Position numbers and translations under genes: made by a program
Source of the DNA: Tropicimonas isoalkanivorans
Lineage (GTDB): Bacteria; Pseudomonadota; Alphaproteobacteria; Rhodobacterales; Rhodobacteraceae
DNA: 64,000 nt
NCBI RefSeq assembly: GCF_900112335.1
Contig: NZ_FOLG01000001.1
Span: 682,001-746,000, forward strand
Direction of reading: 5' to 3'
Shown here: positions 60,542-64,000 of the stretch, in pieces
Layout: each line of letters opens with the position of its first letter
How positions within the stretch are numbered: the first letter of the stretch is position 1
The notes under the pieces: model-generated
Databases searched by the model: none
Seen by the model: the letters and a program-made list of their open reading frames with translations, nothing else
What the model was told of the DNA's origin: nothing

Positions 60542-61717
60542 TCAGCCCACCGAGAACTTCAGAACCTTGATCGCCGCAAAGTCGCTGACGTCACCACCAA
60601 CCCGCTTCGTGGCATAGAACAGAACGTGGGGCTTGGCGGAGAACGGGTCACGCAGCACCCGCAGGTCGGGACGTTCGGCAACCGTGTAGCCGGCAGAAAA
60701 GTCACCGAACGCGATGGCCGCGGCGCCGCTGGCGATGTCCGGCATGTCCTCGGCGATCAACACCGGATAGCCCAACAGCCGGGCCGGCTCGCCCGCGGAA
60801 AGGCCGTCGGACCACAGGAACCGGCCGTCTGCGTCCTTCAGCTTGCGGACCGCGCCCGCCGTCTTGGAGTTCATGACGAAGCTCGCGCCCGCGCGATACT
60901 GCGCTCCGAGCGCGTAGACGAGGTCGATCAGCGCGTCCGCCCCGGAAAAATCACCATCCGCGCCGCTCGGGACGTAGCCGATGTTGCCCCAGGCCCAGAC
61001 GTCATTGTCCACCGTCGGATGGGTCAGGAACCCGGTCGGTTTGTCGACACCGTCACCGTTGATGAAAGCCGCGGCCTCGGCGCGGGCAAACTTGTCCGCG
61101 ATGCGGCCGGCCAGCCAGCCGTCGATGTCGAAGGCGCTGTCGTCGAGAAGCCGCTGGCTCGCTTTCGGCATGGCCGAGAGCTCGTGCAACGGAATGGTAA
61201 TGCGCTCGATCTGCGGGCTGTCGGTTTCGATACTGGTGGCAGTCTCGGTGGCCCAGCCGGAGCCCATCTCGCCGTGGTCGATCAGCACGTCGAAGGACGT
61301 CGCCTCGACGTTGACGACATTGGCGATCGACCGGATCGACGCATCGGCCTTCAGCACGCTCTTGATCGCCTCCGCCGTTTCCGGATCGACGAGGTAGCCG
61401 CCGTCCGCCGCAACCGCGGTCGAAAGCGCCTTGCCTTCCAGCGGCAAGCCCCGCAGTGCGTCTTCGTCGCCGGACCGCAGATAGGCCTCGAACGCTTTCT
61501 GGTGCGGCGCACCTTCGGCATCGGCGGCGGTGGCAAGGGCCGGGCGTCCGGCAATCATGGTTTTCCGATCCAGCATGGTCAGTCGCTCTTCCTGCTTTTG
61601 AAGTCTAGATTTGATGTCGGCCTGAAAGCCCCTGAAATCGTTCAGGAACCCCGTCACGGCAGATTTCATGTCGGGCATGTCCTGCCCGGTCCGAGCCTTG
61701 GTCTCGGCTGTGCTCAT
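60542..61717 (-). CDS. GTA g5, major capsid protein (HK97 family)
   Basis: 391 residues. The N-terminal coiled coil (MKSAVTGFLNDFRGFQADIKSRLQKQEERLTMLDRK) is the delta domain. The mature protein begins near LEGKALSTAVAADGGYLV, and IRSIANVVNVEATSFDVLIDHGEMG, AAAFINGDGVDKPTGFL and LLGYPVLIAEDMPDIASGAAAIAFGDF are capsid hallmarks. It differs clearly from the prophage capsid. Confidence 0.95.
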   Translation of the reverse strand: MSTAETKARTGQDMPDMKSAVTGFLNDFRGFQADIKSRLQKQEERLTMLDRKTMIAGRPALATAADAEGAPHQKAFEAYLRSGDEDALRGLPLEGKALSTAVAADGGYLVDPETAEAIKSVLKADASIRSIANVVNVEATSFDVLIDHGEMGSGWATETATSIETDSPQIERITIPLHELSAMPKASQRLLDDSAFDIDGWLAGRIADKFARAEAAAFINGDGVDKPTGFLTHPTVDNDVWAWGNIGYVPSGADGDFSGADALIDLVYALGAQYRAGASFVMNSKTAGAVRKLKDADGRFLWSDGLSAGEPARLLGYPVLIAEDMPDIASGAAAIAFGDFSAGYTVAERPDLRVLRDPFSAKPHVLFYATKRVGGDVSDFAAIKVLKFSVG

Positions 61718-61760
61718 CGCTTGCGTCCTTCCTGCAAGACTAAGGGGGAGGATCGGCGGC

Positions 61761-62321
61761 TCACTCCGCCGCCATCTCGCGGCGCGCCGTCTCCAGCGCC
61801 TCCGCCAGCTCGCGCATCAGGCCGGCCTCGGGGCTCTCCCCCTTCGCACCCACCCGCGCTTCGGGGAGCATCGGGAAGGTCACGAGAGACACCTCCCACA
61901 GCTCCAGATCGTGCAGGAGCCGCTGACCCCGTGCATCCTTCTCGGCCCGCTTGGTGCGATAGCCGATCGACAGACCGTCGATGGCGCCCGCCTCGATCAG
62001 CGCGGCAGCCTCGCGGCCCTTTTCCACTTCGGTCAAGATGCGGCCCTTGACGTAAAGGCCCCGGGCGTCTTCCCGAACCTCGTCCCACACGCCGATGGGC
62101 TGGGCGGGATCGTGTTGCCACAGCATCTTCACCCGCCGGTCCGCACCCGCCATCGCCTTGAGCGAGGCCGCGTAGGCACCCGGTTGCACAACGTCGCCGC
62201 CCTGGTCGGTCTTGCCGAAAAGCGACGCGTAGCCTTCCACGACAGCGCCGTCCTTGACGATGAGCGTCGCGTCCTGCGGACAGAACTTGCGTTCCAGCCC
62301 GCCTCCGTCGATCTGAGTCAT
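61761..62321 (-). CDS. GTA g4, HK97 prohead protease
   Basis: 186 residues. VKDGAVVEGYASLFGKTDQGGDVVQPGAY, a catalytic His in KMLWQHDPAQPIGVWDEV, and Ser in DGLSIGYRTKRAEKDARGQR, then LWEVSLVTFPMLPEARVG. It cleaves the capsid delta domain. It lies 30 bases after the portal gene. Confidence 0.95.
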   Translation of the reverse strand: MTQIDGGGLERKFCPQDATLIVKDGAVVEGYASLFGKTDQGGDVVQPGAYAASLKAMAGADRRVKMLWQHDPAQPIGVWDEVREDARGLYVKGRILTEVEKGREAAALIEAGAIDGLSIGYRTKRAEKDARGQRLLHDLELWEVSLVTFPMLPEARVGAKGESPEAGLMRELAEALETARREMAAE

Positions 62322-62351
62322 CCTTCCATCCTTCTCGAAATCCGTTGCGCC

Positions 62352-63536
62352 TCATTCCACCAATGGGGGCAGCCCCAGCAGCGACCGCTTTTCCGCCTCC
62401 GTGAGGAAGGACGCGGCGCCGATGCGGGCCCACTGAGCCTCCCTCTCGGCGCTCAGGGCCGGGATGCGATCCAGATCGGGAGCGAGCGTCACCGCCTCGC
62501 CCTGGAACCGGGACAGCCAGTCGGAGAGCGTCGCCGCCACGCGGCTGGCGAGCGGCAGCACCGTCAGCCGATAGAACGCCCGGTTCGCCTCCTGGTAGTT
62601 CGCGTAGGTCATGTCGCCCGGTATCCCGAGCAGCATCGGCGGCACGCCGAACGCCGTCGCGATCTCCCGCGCGGCATCGGCCTTCGTCTGTTGAAACTCC
62701 ATGTCCGACGGCGAGAACCCCATCGGCTTCCAGTCCAGCCCGCCCTCCAGGAGCATCGGCCGCCCGGCATTCCGCGCGCCCTGGTGGTGCATCTCCATCT
62801 CGCTGAGCAGCCGGTCGTACTGGTCCGCCGTCAGCGTCCCGTGCCCCCCGTCCGAACCACGATAGACAATGGCCCCCGACGGGCGCGCCGCGTTATCCAG
62901 AAGCGCCTTCGACCAACGCGACGCGCTGCTGTGAACGTCGATCGCCATCGCCGCCGCCTGCATCGGCGACAGCCCATAATGATCGTCCTGCGGGTGAAAG
63001 CTCCGCATGTGGCAGATCGGTGGAACCTCAGCCGCCATGTCGAACCGGAACGTCTTTCCGCCGACGGTGTATTCGTAGGCCACCGGCCAACCATCCGCGC
63101 CCGGGATCAGGTTCATCCGGTCTGAGCGCAACACATGCAGTTCGGACGGCAACCCGCCGGTACCGACCGCCTCGATGTAGCCGTTCCCCGACAGCAGGAT
63201 CTGCCCGAAGAGCGCCTCCAACAGGTCTGCACGGCCCTGCGCGCCATTCGGCCGGGAGAGAAGCGACAGGACGGGATGGGTTTCGTACCGCCGCTCCGTG
63301 TCCTGGCAGACCAGCGGCACCGCCGCCGCCGCCTCCGCGACGAGCTTGACACAACGAAACCCGATCGGATTCCCGACGAACCCCGTCCGCGTCAGGGACG
63401 CCGTGTCACGAGGCGACCACGCCACCCGCCCGGCACCCTGCCAGGCGATCACCGGCCCCGTCGCCGAGGCCTTCCGTTCCGGCGGCTGACTGGTCTCGGC
63501 CCCGTCGCCGGACCGTCGCAGGAAATCCAGTACCAT
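62352..63536 (-). CDS. GTA g3, portal protein (HK97 family)
   Basis: 394 residues from ATG 63536 (MVLDFLRRSGDGAE). GNPIGFRCVKLVAEAAAAVPLVC, HPVLSLLSRPNGAQGRADLLEALFGQILLSGNGYIEAV, LSPMQAAAMAIDVHSSASRWSKALLDNAARPSGAIVY and AREIATAFGVPPMLLGIPGDMTYANYQEANRAFYR are portal hallmarks. A longer frame to 63620 is unlikely. Confidence 0.95.
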   Translation of the reverse strand: MVLDFLRRSGDGAETSQPPERKASATGPVIAWQGAGRVAWSPRDTASLTRTGFVGNPIGFRCVKLVAEAAAAVPLVCQDTERRYETHPVLSLLSRPNGAQGRADLLEALFGQILLSGNGYIEAVGTGGLPSELHVLRSDRMNLIPGADGWPVAYEYTVGGKTFRFDMAAEVPPICHMRSFHPQDDHYGLSPMQAAAMAIDVHSSASRWSKALLDNAARPSGAIVYRGSDGGHGTLTADQYDRLLSEMEMHHQGARNAGRPMLLEGGLDWKPMGFSPSDMEFQQTKADAAREIATAFGVPPMLLGIPGDMTYANYQEANRAFYRLTVLPLASRVAATLSDWLSRFQGEAVTLAPDLDRIPALSAEREAQWARIGAASFLTEAEKRSLLGLPPLVE

Positions 63537-63850
63537 GCGTTCTCGCTCCTTTTCCTGTGGGGCGGGACGCCCCGGCATTCCCAGCCCGTCCCCCCGCCAA
63601 ATGGCGGGGGGCGGGCGCACCAGGAGAGGGCGCGTCCCTTCAAGGCGCGCGCCACGCTCTCCTGATTGTCAGTGTTCGAAGAGCCGCAATCCGGGCGGTG
63701 CGCTTTACCTTCTCACCCGTCGCAAGCGACAACTGCGGACATGGGTATTTTTACCAACAAGAAGACAGCGGCCGCACGTTCTTGTTGGCGCAAATACCCA
63801 AATCCCGACGCCCGCCATGGGCGGCGCAGCCGGGCGTCGGTGCAAACGTC
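63537..63850. other. Non-coding gap between GTA terminase and portal
   Basis: About 310 bases without a convincing gene. It holds a GC-rich hairpin (GTCCCCCCGCC-AAAT-GGCGGGGGGC, about 63591-63615) and a long interrupted inverted repeat at 63742-63800. An additional stem GACGCCCGC/GGGCGTC surrounds 63806-63838. Confidence 0.6.
63742..63800. repeat. Long interrupted inverted repeat in the GTA gap
   Basis: TGGGTATTT (63742-63750) pairs with AAATACCCA (63792-63800), and CCAACAAGAA (63754-63763) with TTCTTGTTGG (63779-63788), separated by a 3-by-3 internal bulge and a 15-base loop with GCGGCCGC. All 19 pairs are perfect. Confidence 0.85.
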
Positions 63851-64000
63851 CTAAAGCGTCCGCACCCGCGGCCGGCGAAACTGGCCTGACGGCTCGATCA
63901 CCAGTTCCGTCATTGCCCAGACAAGCGCGTCCACCCTGTCCGGCGATCCCCGCCCCTCAAAACCCCGCGTGGTCATCCGGCACATCTGATCCTCCAGAGC
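63851..64000 (-). CDS. GTA g2, terminase large subunit (C-terminal end only)
   Basis: The last 49 codons up to the TAG at 63851-63853, with the frame open to the right edge. It reads ALEDQMCRMTTRGFEGRGSP, then DRVDALVWAMTELVIE, a terminase C-terminus with the nuclease-domain SPDRVDALVWA motif. The rest of the gene lies outside the window. Confidence 0.9.
   Translation of the reverse strand, partial: ALEDQMCRMTTRGFEGRGSPDRVDALVWAMTELVIEPSGQFRRPRVRTL

Larger units (their letters stand above)
50742..64000 (-). other. Gene transfer agent (GTA) structural cluster, g2 to g15 plus DUF2793
   Basis: Fifteen minus-strand genes in the fixed order of Rhodobacterales GTAs: terminase, portal, protease, capsid, connector, adaptor, DUF3168, tail tube, two small proteins, short tape measure, DUF2460, DUF2163, NlpC/P60 peptidase and the large TIM-barrel tail protein. 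All frames are intact. The tape measure is short, as expected for a GTA. Terminase small subunit and promoter lie beyond the right edge. Confidence 0.93.

Noticed and set aside
1-64000. CRISPR array or insertion sequence
   Set aside because: I saw no regularly spaced short repeats, no cas genes and no transposase frames in the window.

Overview
The window is about 65% G+C with dense, mostly overlapping genes. It looks like a Rhodobacterales/Rhodobacteraceae (Alphaproteobacteria) chromosome. Three things point there: a complete-looking Rhodobacter-type gene transfer agent (GTA) cluster, an E1-beta pyruvate dehydrogenase subunit carrying its own lipoyl domain, and a HemB without zinc-binding cysteines. 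Genus cannot be fixed from sequence reading alone.

Region 1 (1-13333, minus strand) is the right part of an HK97-fold tailed prophage. Reading in the direction of transcription it holds a Spo11/Topo VI-A-like protein, a prim-pol, a small HTH protein, portal, tail-chaperone-like protein, spike-base-like protein, protease, capsid, HNH nuclease, two tail-tube-like proteins, connector, gp10-like protein, tail terminator, head closure, small and large terminase, and a tape measure that runs off the left edge. Most junctions are ATGA or TGATG overlaps, so this is one or two long operons. The right border is a 3' fragment of a tRNA-Cys gene (13281-13333), the expected attR scar. The integrase and the intact tRNA must lie outside the window.

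Region 2 (13.6-20.3 kb) has a GNAT acetyltransferase, a MarR-EmrB-EmrA type efflux operon, a decayed enolase-superfamily fragment, and two divergent Crp/Fnr regulators. One of these has the four cysteines of an FNR [4Fe-4S] sensor. Region 3 (20.3-25 kb) is a stress cluster: triple-BON protein, accessory FtsH, tandem UspA and DUF421 membrane protein. FNR-type boxes (TTGAY-N4-RTCAW) lie in front of the regulators and of ftsH, BON and usp, and a fifth lies 16 kb away before a CBS-domain gene at 40.5 kb. I read these as a redox- or NO-responsive stress regulon. A box followed by a strong terminator inside the BON-ftsH gap could also mark a small RNA.

Region 4 (25-51 kb) is core chromosome: DsbA/FrnE-like protein, Bcr-type MFS pump, mfd, hemB, a Tat/SYLF lipoprotein, a coiled-coil/TPR protein of unknown role, two cyclophilins, pgk, class I aldolase, acyl-CoA synthetase, ftsB, a secreted peptidoglycan-binding protein, pdhABC and cysE.

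Region 5 (50.7-64 kb, minus strand) is the GTA structural cluster from the end of the large terminase (g2) through g15 plus a DUF2793 gene. The window therefore carries two unrelated HK97-type particle gene sets about 37 kb apart: an apparently selfish prophage and a domesticated GTA.
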